In this document: positions 52,637 through 60,841 of the stretch, piece by piece
How the letters are laid out: each line of letters begins with the position of its first letter
How positions within the stretch are numbered: position 1 is the stretch's first letter
Source of the DNA: Micromonospora sp. CB01531
GTDB taxonomy: Bacteria; Actinomycetota; Actinomycetes; Mycobacteriales; Micromonosporaceae
DNA length: 64,000 nt
NCBI RefSeq assembly: GCF_001905095.1
Contig: NZ_LWLS01000059.1
Coordinates: 1-64,000 of the forward strand
Direction: 5' to 3'
The notes under the pieces: model-generated
Databases searched by the model: none
Told to the model about the DNA's origin: nothing
The model's input: only the letters and a program-made list of their open reading frames with translations
Position numbers and translations under genes: made by a program

Positions 52637-53656
52637 GTGATGGTGCGCGAGTGGGACCCTCGAACCGCGTCGTCCGCCGAGATCGCGTCGCTGCTGGACA
52701 CGCTGAACGCGGTCCTGGCGGCCGACCTGCCGCAGGATCCGCCCTGGCGGGAGAGCTCCCTGCGGGAATACCTCTCCGAGGTCATGCCCGGTGAGCGGCG
52801 GATCTCCTGGGTCGCTCAGGCCGAACCGGCCCCGGACGGCACCCCGAGCCCGATGCTGGGGCACGTCAACGTGCTGCTGCTCGGTGGTATCGGGGTGCTG
52901 GAGGTGCTGGTGCACCCGGTCGTCCGGCGCACCGGGCTGGGCCGCGAGCTGGTGCGGGTGGCCGGCCGCCGGGTCTGGGAGGAGGGCTTCCAGTCGATCG
53001 GCGTGGAGGTGGTCGGCGACACCCCGGCGCTGGGGTTCTACGAGTCGCTCGGCTTCACCCGCGAATACGTCGAGACCCGCAGCGTGCTCGACCTGCGCAC
53101 GGTGGACTGGCCGGCGCTGGCCGAGATGGCCACCGGCGTCGGCGCCGGCTACCACCTCGAGTTCTGCCCGGGCGGCCCGCCGGACGACCTGATCGAGGCG
53201 TACGCCCGGGCCAAGGCCGAGGTGCGCGATGTGGACGACGGCGAGCTTCGGCCCAGCTCGTACGACCCGCAGCGGCTGCGGGACAGCCTGGACACGCTGC
53301 ACCGGCGGGGCATGAAGCCGTACATCGTGCTCGCCCTGCACGAGCAGACCGGCGAGGTGGCCGGGCTGACCGAGGTGGTGGTGCCGGCGCAGCACCCGAC
53401 CCGGGCCGACCAGTACGACACCATCGTCGTCCGGGACCACCGCGGCTACGGCATCGACCGGGCCATCAAGGCGCGGATGCTGCTGGAGCTGCGCTCGGCC
53501 GAGCCGGAGCTGGCCGAGGTGCAGACCTGGAACGCGCAGGCCAACGAGGCGATGTTGAAGGTCAACGCGGAGCTGGGCTACCGCCCGGACCGCGAGTGGT
53601 GTGAATACAGCGTGGACGTCGCCGAGCTGGTGCACCGGCTCGACAGCCAGCGCTGA
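52637..53656 (+). CDS. Tandem GNAT acetyltransferase
   Basis: 339 residues with two GNAT folds. The first (about 10-155) has VLEVLVHPVVRRTGLGRELVRVAGRR, the acetyl-CoA loop, and ALGFYESLGFTRE. The second (about 170-335) has DTIVVRDHRGYGIDRAIKARML and MLKVNAELGYRPDREW. Double-GNAT proteins include MshD (mycothiol synthase), but the details here do not prove that. The start could be GTG 52637, ATG 52640 or GTG 52643; no ribosome site is visible and the mRNA may be leaderless. Confidence 0.85.
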   Translation: MMVREWDPRTASSAEIASLLDTLNAVLAADLPQDPPWRESSLREYLSEVMPGERRISWVAQAEPAPDGTPSPMLGHVNVLLLGGIGVLEVLVHPVVRRTGLGRELVRVAGRRVWEEGFQSIGVEVVGDTPALGFYESLGFTREYVETRSVLDLRTVDWPALAEMATGVGAGYHLEFCPGGPPDDLIEAYARAKAEVRDVDDGELRPSSYDPQRLRDSLDTLHRRGMKPYIVLALHEQTGEVAGLTEVVVPAQHPTRADQYDTIVVRDHRGYGIDRAIKARMLLELRSAEPELAEVQTWNAQANEAMLKVNAELGYRPDREWCEYSVDVAELVHRLDSQR

Positions 53657-53661
53657 CGGAA

Positions 53662-53679
53662 GTTCACCAACGGGCCACC
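53662..53679 (+). promoter_or_regulatory. Possible PHO box upstream of the nuclease gene
   Basis: GTTCACC (53662-53668) is followed at 11-base spacing by GGCCACC (53673-53679). PhoP sites in Streptomyces are 11-base direct repeats of the GTTCACC type. The site lies about 85 bases before the nuclease ATG, just after the GNAT stop codon. Phosphate control of secreted nucleases is known in Streptomyces. Only one unit is a perfect match. Confidence 0.4.
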
Positions 53680-53751
53680 CCGGGGGATGGACGCCGGACC
53701 GGGTCGACTCTTAACGTTCGTTAGTTCCCGCCCACCCATCGTGGAGGCCCC

Positions 53752-56700
53752 ATGCGCCCGCGCCGCACCTTCGCCGCGCTCGCGACGACCGCCGCCGTCA
53801 CCGCGACGGCCATCGGCGTCGCGCCCCCAGCGGCCAGCGCCGCGCCCACCGACCTGTTCATCTCCGAGTACGTCGAGGGCCTGTCCAACAACAAGGCCAT
53901 CGAGCTCTACAACGGCACCGGTGTCCCGGTCGACCTGGCCGCCGGCGGCTACCAGCTCCAGTTCTTCTTCAACGGCGCCACCACGTCGACGAACGTCGCG
54001 CTGAGCGGCACCGTCGCCCCCGGCGACGTCTTCGTCTTCGCCGCCACCACGGCCGCGCCCGCGATCCTCGCCCAGGCCGACCAGACGTACGGCGGTTCGC
54101 TCTACAACGGCGACGACGCGATCGTGCTGCGCAAGGGCGGCACCGTGCTCGACTCGATCGGGCAGGTCGGCGTCGACCCGGGCACCGAGTGGGGCACCGG
54201 GCTCATCAGCACGGCCGACAACACCCTGCGCCGGCTGCCCTCGGTCACCTCCGGCGACACCGACCCGTCAGACCCGTTCGAACCGGCTGTGCAGTGGGCC
54301 GGCTTCCCCACCGACACCTTCGACGGACTGGGCAGCCACACCATCGACGACGGTGGCCCGGTCGACCAGCCGGCCACGCTGAGCTGCGGCGGCACGCTGA
54401 CCGTCGAGTCGGGTGCCACGGCGACCCGCCAGGTCACCGCCAGCGACGTTGACGACACCGTCACCGACCTCGCGGTCACCGGGGTCAGCCCGGCGCCGGC
54501 GAGCGGCTCGATCAGCCGTACCGCCTTCAGCCCGGCCACCGGGGTCGGCGGCACGGCCACCGCGACGCTGACCGCGACCGGCCTTCCCGCCGGCTCGTAC
54601 GCGGTCACCGTGACCTCGGCCGACGCCGACGGCGGCACCGCCACCTGCACCCTCACCGTGCAGGCCACCGCCCTGCTGTCGGTCGGCGAGGTGCAGGGCC
54701 AGACCCGCGACGACGAGGATGGCGGCACCGACCGGTCACCGCTCGCCCCGGCCAGCGGCAACGGCACCAGCTCCGCTCTCTACGACGTGCGCGGCGTGAT
54801 CACCCAGAAGTCGCTCACCCGCAGCTCCGCCGGGGCCGACCAGTACGGCTTCTACCTGCAGAGCCGCACGGGCACCGAGGACGGCGACCCGCTCACCTCG
54901 GACGGCATCTTCGTCTTCATGGGCTCGTTCACCACGTTGATCGGCGGCTACGCGCCGACCGTCGGCGACGAGGTGGTGCTGCGCGCCCGGGTCTCGGAGT
55001 TCTTCAACCAGACCCAGCTCTCCAGCGCCTCGCTGGTCCGCAAGCTCGACTCCGGGCTGGACGTGGACAGCGTCGTGCAGGTCGATGACGCACTGCCGCC
55101 GGCCGACGCGGCCGCCGCCGCGCGGTACTGGGAACGCCACGAGGGCACGCGGATGCGGGTCCGTTCCGGCAGCGGCGTGTCCGCGCCGCGGCACATCTTC
55201 GCCTCCACCGCGGACTCGGAGATCTACGTGGTGGACCGCGAGGACCCGATCATGCAGCGGACCGATCCGTACGCCCGCCGGGTGTTCCGGGACGCGCACC
55301 CGCTGGACGACATCCCGGGCACCCTCTTCGACAACGGCAACAACCAGCGCATCCTGCTGGGTGCCGGCGGCGTGAAGGCGACCGCCGGGGACTCGGCCGC
55401 GCTGCTGCCCGAGGCCCGCACGTACGACACGCTCACCGAGGACGCCTACGGGGCCGTCTCGTACGCGTTCAGCAAGTACAGCGTGCAGCCGGAGCAGCTG
55501 ACGTTGACCGGTGGGGCGGATCCGGCGAAGAACAACCCGCCGCAGCCGGCGGACCGGCACGCCGAGGTCGCGGTCGCCACCTACAACCTGGAGAACCTGT
55601 ACGACTACCGGGACGACCCGTTCGACGGCTGCGACTTCGCCGGCAACGCGGGCTGCACCGGGGTCAGCCCGCCGTTCGACTATGTGCCGGCCACCGAGGC
55701 GGAGTACGCCGCCCGGCTGAACGTGGAGGCCCGGCAGATCGTCGACGCGCTGCACAGCCCGGATCTGATCATGGTGCAGGAGGCGGAGGACCAGGACATC
55801 TGCGCGGTGGCCGACGGCAAGCTGGTCTGCGGCGACACGAACAACGCCGACGGCGCGCCGGACACCGTCCAGGAGCTGGCGCTGGCCATCGCGGCCAATG
55901 GCGGCCCCGCCTACGCGGCGGCGTACGACCGGACCGGCTCGGACGCCCGGGGCATCACCTCGGCGTTCCTCTACCGCACGGACCGGCTGACCCTGACCCC
56001 GGCGTCCGCGGCCGACCCGCTGCTGGGCACCGCCCCGACCGTGCAGTACCGCTCGGCGGGGCTGCCATCCAACGCGGACGTGCAGAACCCGAAGGCGTTC
56101 AACGCGGTGCTGCCGGCCGACGTGGACCGCTCCACCGGCGTGGACGGCGCCAACGTCTACACCCGGGCGGCGCAGCTGGCCAAGTTCACCGTGGCGGCGG
56201 CGCCGGGCTCGGCCGAGCACTACCCGCTCTACGCGATCAGCAACCACTACTCGTCCGGACCGGACACCCGGGTCGGGCAGCGGCGGGAGCAGGCCGCGTA
56301 CGGGGCCGCGCTGGTGCGGGCCATCGAGACGAGCGACCCGGACGCCCGGGTCATCTACGGCGGTGACCTGAACGTCTTCCCGCGGCCGGACGACCCGATC
56401 GCGACCGGGGAGAACCCGACCCCGTCGGACCAGCTCGCCCCGCTCTACCAGGCCGGGATGCACAACCTCTGGGACGACCTGGCGGCGGACGTGCCGGCGG
56501 CGGCCTACTCGTACACCTTCAACGGGCAGGCGCAGACATTGGACAACCTGTTCGCCAACGGCAAGCTTCACGGCGACCTGGTGCAGATCCGCGCGGCGCA
56601 CATCAACGCCGACTACCCGACCGACGCCGAGGGCCTCGGTGACCGGGGCGCCAGCGACCACGACCCGCAGGTGGCCCGGTTCCGCTCCCGGGCGTCGCTG

Positions 56701-57024
56701 AGCGTGGCCGACACCTCGGTGGTCGAGGGCAACAAGGGCAACAGCACCCTGGCGTTCACCGTGACCGTGTCCCGGCCGCTATCCGAGCCGGTCCTGATCT
56801 GCGCCGCCACCTACGGCACCACCGCGCAGGCCGGGTCGGACTACGACCCGTACGTGGGCTGCCGGACGCTGGCCGCCGGCCAGACTTCGCTCGTCTTCCC
56901 GGTGACCGTCCGCGGTGACAAGAAGCGCGAGGCGGACGAGCAGCTCACCCTGTACGTGGCGGGCGTGCCGGGGCTACGGCTCGCCGACCCGGTCGCCGTC
57001 GGCACCATCCTGAACGACGACTGA
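53752..57024 (+). CDS. ExeM/NucH-type secreted endonuclease-phosphatase with lamin-tail and Calx-beta domains
   Basis: 1,090 residues. GTGGAGG just before the ATG supports the start. Order: signal peptide (about 1-30); lamin-tail domain (about 33-200), starting TDLFISEYVEGLSNNKAIELYN; an immunoglobulin-like segment (about 205-300); an ExeM-type domain; an endonuclease/exonuclease/phosphatase domain (about 605-980) with ATYNLENLYDY, LIMVQEAEDQD, ISNHYSSGPD, YGGDLNVFPRPD and GASDHDPQVA; and a Calx-beta domain (about 983-1085). It likely degrades extracellular DNA, releasing phosphate. A terminator lies at the end. Confidence 0.93.
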   Translation: MRPRRTFAALATTAAVTATAIGVAPPAASAAPTDLFISEYVEGLSNNKAIELYNGTGVPVDLAAGGYQLQFFFNGATTSTNVALSGTVAPGDVFVFAATTAAPAILAQADQTYGGSLYNGDDAIVLRKGGTVLDSIGQVGVDPGTEWGTGLISTADNTLRRLPSVTSGDTDPSDPFEPAVQWAGFPTDTFDGLGSHTIDDGGPVDQPATLSCGGTLTVESGATATRQVTASDVDDTVTDLAVTGVSPAPASGSISRTAFSPATGVGGTATATLTATGLPAGSYAVTVTSADADGGTATCTLTVQATALLSVGEVQGQTRDDEDGGTDRSPLAPASGNGTSSALYDVRGVITQKSLTRSSAGADQYGFYLQSRTGTEDGDPLTSDGIFVFMGSFTTLIGGYAPTVGDEVVLRARVSEFFNQTQLSSASLVRKLDSGLDVDSVVQVDDALPPADAAAAARYWERHEGTRMRVRSGSGVSAPRHIFASTADSEIYVVDREDPIMQRTDPYARRVFRDAHPLDDIPGTLFDNGNNQRILLGAGGVKATAGDSAALLPEARTYDTLTEDAYGAVSYAFSKYSVQPEQLTLTGGADPAKNNPPQPADRHAEVAVATYNLENLYDYRDDPFDGCDFAGNAGCTGVSPPFDYVPATEAEYAARLNVEARQIVDALHSPDLIMVQEAEDQDICAVADGKLVCGDTNNADGAPDTVQELALAIAANGGPAYAAAYDRTGSDARGITSAFLYRTDRLTLTPASAADPLLGTAPTVQYRSAGLPSNADVQNPKAFNAVLPADVDRSTGVDGANVYTRAAQLAKFTVAAAPGSAEHYPLYAISNHYSSGPDTRVGQRREQAAYGAALVRAIETSDPDARVIYGGDLNVFPRPDDPIATGENPTPSDQLAPLYQAGMHNLWDDLAADVPAAAYSYTFNGQAQTLDNLFANGKLHGDLVQIRAAHINADYPTDAEGLGDRGASDHDPQVARFRSRASLSVADTSVVEGNKGNSTLAFTVTVSRPLSEPVLICAATYGTTAQAGSDYDPYVGCRTLAAGQTSLVFPVTVRGDKKREADEQLTLYVAGVPGLRLADPVAVGTILNDD

Positions 57025-57041
57025 CGGTCCGTTCCGCGTGG

Positions 57042-57079
57042 CGGCCCGCCGTCCGGCTCACCAGCCGGACGGCGGGCCG
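57042..57079. terminator. Bidirectional hairpin between nuclease and HTH genes
   Basis: A perfect 17-base stem, CGGCCCGCCGTCCGGCT with its complement, and a four-base loop. The stop codon of the convergent HTH gene lies in the loop (57058-57060). It probably terminates both transcripts. Confidence 0.8.
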
Positions 57080-57627
57080 ATCTCGTGGGTGCGCCGTCGT
57101 GGCCGGGGCGGGGGCGGTACGCCGCGGTACTTGGCCACCCGCACCTCCCACTGGCTGCGCCGGCGCAGGGCGTCCCGGACCGCCCGGTCGCGGTAGAAGG
57201 TCTCCGGTGGCCGGGCGAGGCCGTACCGGTCGGCCCACCACTCCCCCGGCTCCGGATCGGTGACGACGTCGAGGTGGGACGGGTACCTTCGCTCCGCCCC
57301 GTCCCGCAGGTCGGCGCGGTCGCGCATGGGCTTGAGCACCCGGCCCGAGTCGTCGACCACGGCAAGGCGGAACCCTGCCACGCTGATGATCCGGCGCAGC
57401 ATGGCGATGCTCGGCGTCAGAGAGCCCGCCTCGATCCGGCCGATGGTCGTCGGATGCACCCCGGCGAATCGGGCCAGCTCCCGCTGGCCGGCGTCGGCCC
57501 GGCGGCGGACCGCCCGGACGATCCCAGCCGCGGGCCATGGAGCGTCGAATGGCTCGGTGAGCATCGTGGGCGGTTCCCCGGCCTCCTCGGTCAGGCTGGG
57601 TTGTTCGGGAGTGTCGGGGTCGGTCAC
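57058..57627 (-). CDS. XRE-family helix-turn-helix protein
   Basis: About 189 residues from GTG 57627. Later starts (ATG 57564) or an earlier GTG (57663) are possible; none has a good ribosome site. The helix-turn-helix (about 35-90) is RRRADAGQRELARFAGVHPTTIGRIEAGSLTPSIAMLRRIISVAG. The C-terminal half (FRLAVVDDSGRVLKPM, RRYPSHLDVV, WWADRYGLARPPETFYRDRAVRDALR) has a pattern seen in related actinobacterial XRE proteins with unknown ligand. Two DnaA-box sequences lie upstream. Confidence 0.83.
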   Translation of the reverse strand: MTDPDTPEQPSLTEEAGEPPTMLTEPFDAPWPAAGIVRAVRRRADAGQRELARFAGVHPTTIGRIEAGSLTPSIAMLRRIISVAGFRLAVVDDSGRVLKPMRDRADLRDGAERRYPSHLDVVTDPEPGEWWADRYGLARPPETFYRDRAVRDALRRRSQWEVRVAKYRGVPPPPRPRRRTHEIGPPSGW

Positions 57628-57679
57628 GCCGCCACGCTCTCGCCGTGGGCGGCACCGTGACAACCCCGGCCCGCTCGGC

Positions 57680-57707
57680 TGTGGACAACCAAGGCGCCTG
57701 TGGACAA
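57680..57707 (-). promoter_or_regulatory. Two perfect DnaA-box sequences
   Basis: TGTGGACAA occurs at 57680-57688 and 57699-57707, which is TTGTCCACA on the minus strand, the DnaA-box consensus used by high-G+C actinobacteria. Starts are 19 bases apart, same orientation. They lie 53-80 bases upstream of the HTH gene start. They may serve DnaA-dependent regulation or titration. An origin is unlikely because only two boxes and no dnaA/dnaN genes are visible. Confidence 0.6.
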
Positions 57708-57780
57708 CCCGCGACCGCGCCGGTGGCCCGTGCTGGTGCGCTGACCGAGCCGGCCGATGGGCCGATGTGCCAACTGGTCG

Positions 57781-57900
57781 TCACTCCACGTGAACATGAC
57801 GCTGGGTGACACCACCCAGGCCGCCAGAGGCCTGAACCACCTCAGCCATCGCCCGCAGAAACTCCAGATCGGACAAATATTCCCGCCGGCGCACCCGCGC
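57781..57900 (-). pseudogene. Possible C-terminal gene remnant beside a palindrome
   Basis: The minus-strand frame ending in TGA at 57781-57783 encodes REYLSDLEFLRAMAEVV followed by QASGGLGGVTQRHVHVE. It looks like an amphipathic helix and tail, with codons such as TAT, TTG, TTT, GCT and TCT that are far less G/C-ending than neighbours. The frame continues upstream into the hairpin at 57919 with no sensible N-terminus. A truncated, perhaps acquired, gene is the simplest reading; a small real gene is the alternative. No family recognised. Confidence 0.35.
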
Positions 57901-57918
57901 CGAACCACCCCATCCACC

Positions 57919-57988
57919 CTTTGCTCTGCAGCCACCTACGCATCGGACACGGTGCGTTGCTTGCTGCGTGGATGGCTGCAGAGCAAAG
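57919..57988. repeat. Large hairpin, ATGGCTGCAGAGC family, copy 2
   Basis: CTTTGCTCTGCAGCCA with ACGCA (57919-57942) pairs with TGCGT and TGGCTGCAGAGCAAAG (57965-57988) over 24 positions with two mismatches, leaving a 22-base loop. CCCCAT outside the left arm and ATGGGG outside the right extend the pairing. Its right arm differs from the left arm of the palindrome at 4724-4765 at only two bases. Confidence 0.8.
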
Positions 57989-58264
57989 TGAGCGAATGGG
58001 GGGTCAGGGAGCACGGAGACCAGTACTGAGGGTGACGACCCGCTCGGCCGCGACACCGTCCACTCTCCGGGCCGATTCTCCGAGCCGGGCGGCTCGTGCC
58101 ACTGACGCGCTGGCCCCGGAGATGGCCCCTCGGGCCCCGGAGACGCCGCCCAGAGCGGCGGTGCCGGCAGCGATGGCGTCCCGCGAAAACGTCCCCGGTC
58201 GGGGCGCGCCCGGCCGCCCGGTCGTACCGCGTCGTAACAGCCTGGGAAGAAACCCAGTCGCTTT

Positions 58265-59248
58265 TCAGTAGCGCTCGCGGAGCAGCTTGGCCGCCTCGAC
58301 GGCCCAGTAGGTGAGGATGACCTGCGCGCCGGCCCGACGGATCGAGGTGAGCGTCTCCAGCATCACCCGCTCCCGGTCGACCCAGCCGTTCGCGGCGGCC
58401 GCCTCGACCATCGCGTACTCGCCGGAGACCTGGTAGGCGGCGACCGGGACGTCCACCGCGGCCCGGACCGCCGACACCACGTCGAGGTACGGCAGGGCTG
58501 GCTTGACCATCACCAGGTCGGCGCCCTCGGCCACGTCCAGCTCGACCTCGCGCAGGGACTCCCGCAGGTTCGCCGGGTCCTGCTGGTAAGCGCGCCGGTC
58601 GCCCTCCAGCGCCGACTCGACGGCGTCCCGGAACGGGCCGAAGAACGCGGAGGCGTACTTGACCGCGTACGCGAGCACCGCCACGTCCTGGTGGCCGGCG
58701 GCGTCCAGGGCCCGGCGGACCACGCCGACCTGGCCGTCCATCATCCCGGACGGACCGACCATGTGGATCCCGGCGTCGGCCTGCGCGACCGCCATCCGGG
58801 CGTACGCCTCCAACGTGGCGTCGTTGTCCACGGCGCCGTCCGGAGCGAGCAGGCCGCAGTGCCCGTGCGAGGTGAACTCGTCCAGGCAGAGGTCACTCAT
58901 CACCACGACGGCGTCGCCGACCTCGGCGACGACGTCCCGGATGGCGACGTTGAGGATGCCGTCGGGGTCGAGGCCGCCCGAGCCGGTGGCGTCCCGCTCG
59001 GCGGGCACCCCGAAGAGCATCAGCCCGCCCACGCCGGCCTGGACCGCCTCGACGGCGGCCTTGCGCAGCGAGTCCCGGGAGTGCTGGAGCACCCCCGGGA
59101 GGGACGCGACCGCTCGTGGCTCGGTCAGCCCCTCTCGGACGAACATCGGCAGCACCAGCTCGGCCGGGTCGACGCGGGTCTCGGAGACCAGCCGCCGCAC
59201 GGCTGCGCTACGGCGCAGCCGGCGGGGCCGGATCTCGGGGTACGGCAC
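58265..59248 (-). CDS. hemB: Delta-aminolevulinic acid dehydratase (porphobilinogen synthase)
   Basis: 327 residues, cytoplasmic. It joins two 5-aminolevulinate molecules to porphobilinogen. Metal-site region [17 protein letters not shown] (about 118-134) contains Cys and Asp/His positions. Schiff-base lysines lie in [18 protein letters not shown] (about 192-209) and [15 protein letters not shown] (about 243-257). Length is typical. The gene is 12 bases downstream of hemD, which places it as the last gene of the heme operon. Confidence 0.97.
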   Translation of the reverse strand: MPYPEIRPRRLRRSAAVRRLVSETRVDPAELVLPMFVREGLTEPRAVASLPGVLQHSRDSLRKAAVEAVQAGVGGLMLFGVPAERDATGSGGLDPDGILNVAIRDVVAEVGDAVVVMSDLCLDEFTSHGHCGLLAPDGAVDNDATLEAYARMAVAQADAGIHMVGPSGMMDGQVGVVRRALDAAGHQDVAVLAYAVKYASAFFGPFRDAVESALEGDRRAYQQDPANLRESLREVELDVAEGADLVMVKPALPYLDVVSAVRAAVDVPVAAYQVSGEYAMVEAAAANGWVDRERVMLETLTSIRRAGAQVILTYWAVEAAKLLRERY

Positions 59249-59260
59249 GGGAGCCTCCTG

Positions 59261-60841
59261 TCAGCGGAACCTCAGGGCGGTCGGCCCCTGCACCTTCGAG
59301 CCCCGGCGCTGCTTGGCCGGCATGGCGGCGAGCTTCTCGCGCAGCTCGACGGCGTAGGCGGCGAGCGCCTCCACCAAATCGGGCACCGAGGCGTGCGCAG
59401 GCTGCACGTCCACCCGCAGGCCGAACTCCGTGGCGGTCTCCGCCGTCTTGGGCCCGATGACAGCAACCACGGTACGCGCGTGCGGCTTCCCGGCGATGCC
59501 GACCAGATTCCGGACCGTGGAGGACGAGGTGAAGAGCACCGCGTCGAACCCGCCCGACTTGATCGCGTCGCGGATCTCGGCCGGCGGCGGCGCCGCTCGG
59601 ACGGTCCGGTACGCGGTCACGTCGTCGACCTCCCAGCCGCGCTCGGTGAGCCCCGCGGCGAGGGTCTCGGTGGCGATGTCGGCGCGCGGCAGCAGCACCC
59701 GCCCGACCGGGTCGAGGATCTCGTCGTGCGGCGAGAACTCGGCCAGCAGTCCCTCCGAGGACTGCTCGCCCGAGGGCACCAGCTCCGGCTGGATGCCGAA
59801 CGCCCGTACCGCCTCCGCAGTGGCCTCGCCGATGCAGGCGATCTTGACGCCGCCGAAGTGCCGGGCGTCCAGTCCGTGCTCGGCGAACTTCTCCCAGACC
59901 GCCCGGACCGCGTTCACCGAGGTGAAGATCACCCAGGCGTACCGGCCGTCGACCAGGCCCTTGACCGCCCGCTCCATCTGGGCGGGGGTACGCGGCGGCT
60001 CGACCGCGATGGTCGGCACCTCGCACGGGATCGCCCCGTACGCGCGCAGCCGCGCGCTCATCACGCCGGCCTGCTCCTTGGTCCGGGGGACGAGCACCTT
60101 CCAGCCGTACAGCGGCCGGTTCTCCCACCAGCTCAGCTTGTCCCGCTGGCTGACGCTCTCCCCGACGGTGAGCACGACCCGCCCGGTGAAACCGAGCGCC
60201 GCCGCGACGAACGAGTCCACGCTCGACGTGGTGGTGTACTGCGTCTCGCCGGTGCCGTCGCCGGTCACCCCGACGGCGGTGGTGCCGGCCACCCCGGCGG
60301 CCAGCAGGCCGTCCCGGATGGCGGCCAGGTCACCGGCGTCCACGGCCAGGGCCAGCGAGCCCCGGCTGACGGCCGCGGCCAGCGCGTCGAAGTCCAGCGC
60401 GGTGACGTCCTCGACGTCCGCCACGGTCCGCACCCCCGGCAGCGGCACACCCGCGTAGGTGGCCACCCCCTCGGCCTGGCCGACGCCCGGGACCACCTCG
60501 AAGTGCGCGGCGGTACGCGCCACCGCCTGCACCTCCTTGACCACCGAGTCGTGACCGAACGGGTCGCCGGCGACCAGGTGCACCGCGTTCTGCCCGGAGC
60601 GGGCCGCGGAGATCAGCACCTTCGCCACATCCCCCGGTACGCCCTCGGTCGGGCTGAACTGGGCGTCGGACTTGGCCTGGGCGCGGACGTGCTCGAGCAG
60701 CGACTCGGGGATTCCCCGGTCGTACACCACCTGATCGGCGTCGACCAGGGCGTCGTGCGCCCGGCGGGTCAGCAGGCCCGGGTCGCCGGGTCCGGCCCCG
60801 ACGAACGCGATACGGCCTGCGGGCTTACGGGTGCGGGTCAT
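59261..60841 (-). CDS. hemD: Bifunctional uroporphyrinogen-III C-methyltransferase/synthase
   Basis: 526 residues. The N-terminal half (about 10-245) is a CobA-type tetrapyrrole methylase: IAFVGAGPGDPGLLTRRAHD and VAGDPFGHDS. The C-terminal half (about 255-505) is uroporphyrinogen-III synthase: VLVPRTKEQAGVMSARL, FTSVNAVRAVW and VLFTSSSTVRNLVG. The synthase closes the ring for heme. The methylase would direct uroporphyrinogen III to siroheme and cobalamin, if active; several CobA consensus positions look altered (for example, PLPGVRTVAD). ATG overlaps hemC by four bases. Confidence 0.94.
   Translation of the reverse strand: MTRTRKPAGRIAFVGAGPGDPGLLTRRAHDALVDADQVVYDRGIPESLLEHVRAQAKSDAQFSPTEGVPGDVAKVLISAARSGQNAVHLVAGDPFGHDSVVKEVQAVARTAAHFEVVPGVGQAEGVATYAGVPLPGVRTVADVEDVTALDFDALAAAVSRGSLALAVDAGDLAAIRDGLLAAGVAGTTAVGVTGDGTGETQYTTTSSVDSFVAAALGFTGRVVLTVGESVSQRDKLSWWENRPLYGWKVLVPRTKEQAGVMSARLRAYGAIPCEVPTIAVEPPRTPAQMERAVKGLVDGRYAWVIFTSVNAVRAVWEKFAEHGLDARHFGGVKIACIGEATAEAVRAFGIQPELVPSGEQSSEGLLAEFSPHDEILDPVGRVLLPRADIATETLAAGLTERGWEVDDVTAYRTVRAAPPPAEIRDAIKSGGFDAVLFTSSSTVRNLVGIAGKPHARTVVAVIGPKTAETATEFGLRVDVQPAHASVPDLVEALAAYAVELREKLAAMPAKQRRGSKVQGPTALRFR

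Larger units (their letters stand above)
57628..58264. other. Gene-poor gap between HTH and hemB
   Basis: 637 bases without a clear gene. It holds two DnaA-box sequences, a possible gene-tail remnant on the minus strand (57781-57900), a large hairpin (57919-57988), and GC-rich sequence to the hemB stop, including a small stem CTGGG-CCCAG at 58242-58257. Open frames on the plus strand here (57921-58271) lack family signatures and a ribosome site. Confidence 0.6.

Noticed and set aside
57680..57707. Replication origin
   Set aside because: Only two DnaA boxes, no AT-rich unwinding region and no dnaA, dnaN, gyrB or parAB genes nearby.
57921..58271. 116-residue open frame on the plus strand in the hemB gap
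   Set aside because: It runs through the palindrome, is Ala/Arg/Pro-rich without motifs, lacks a ribosome site, and overlaps the hemB end.
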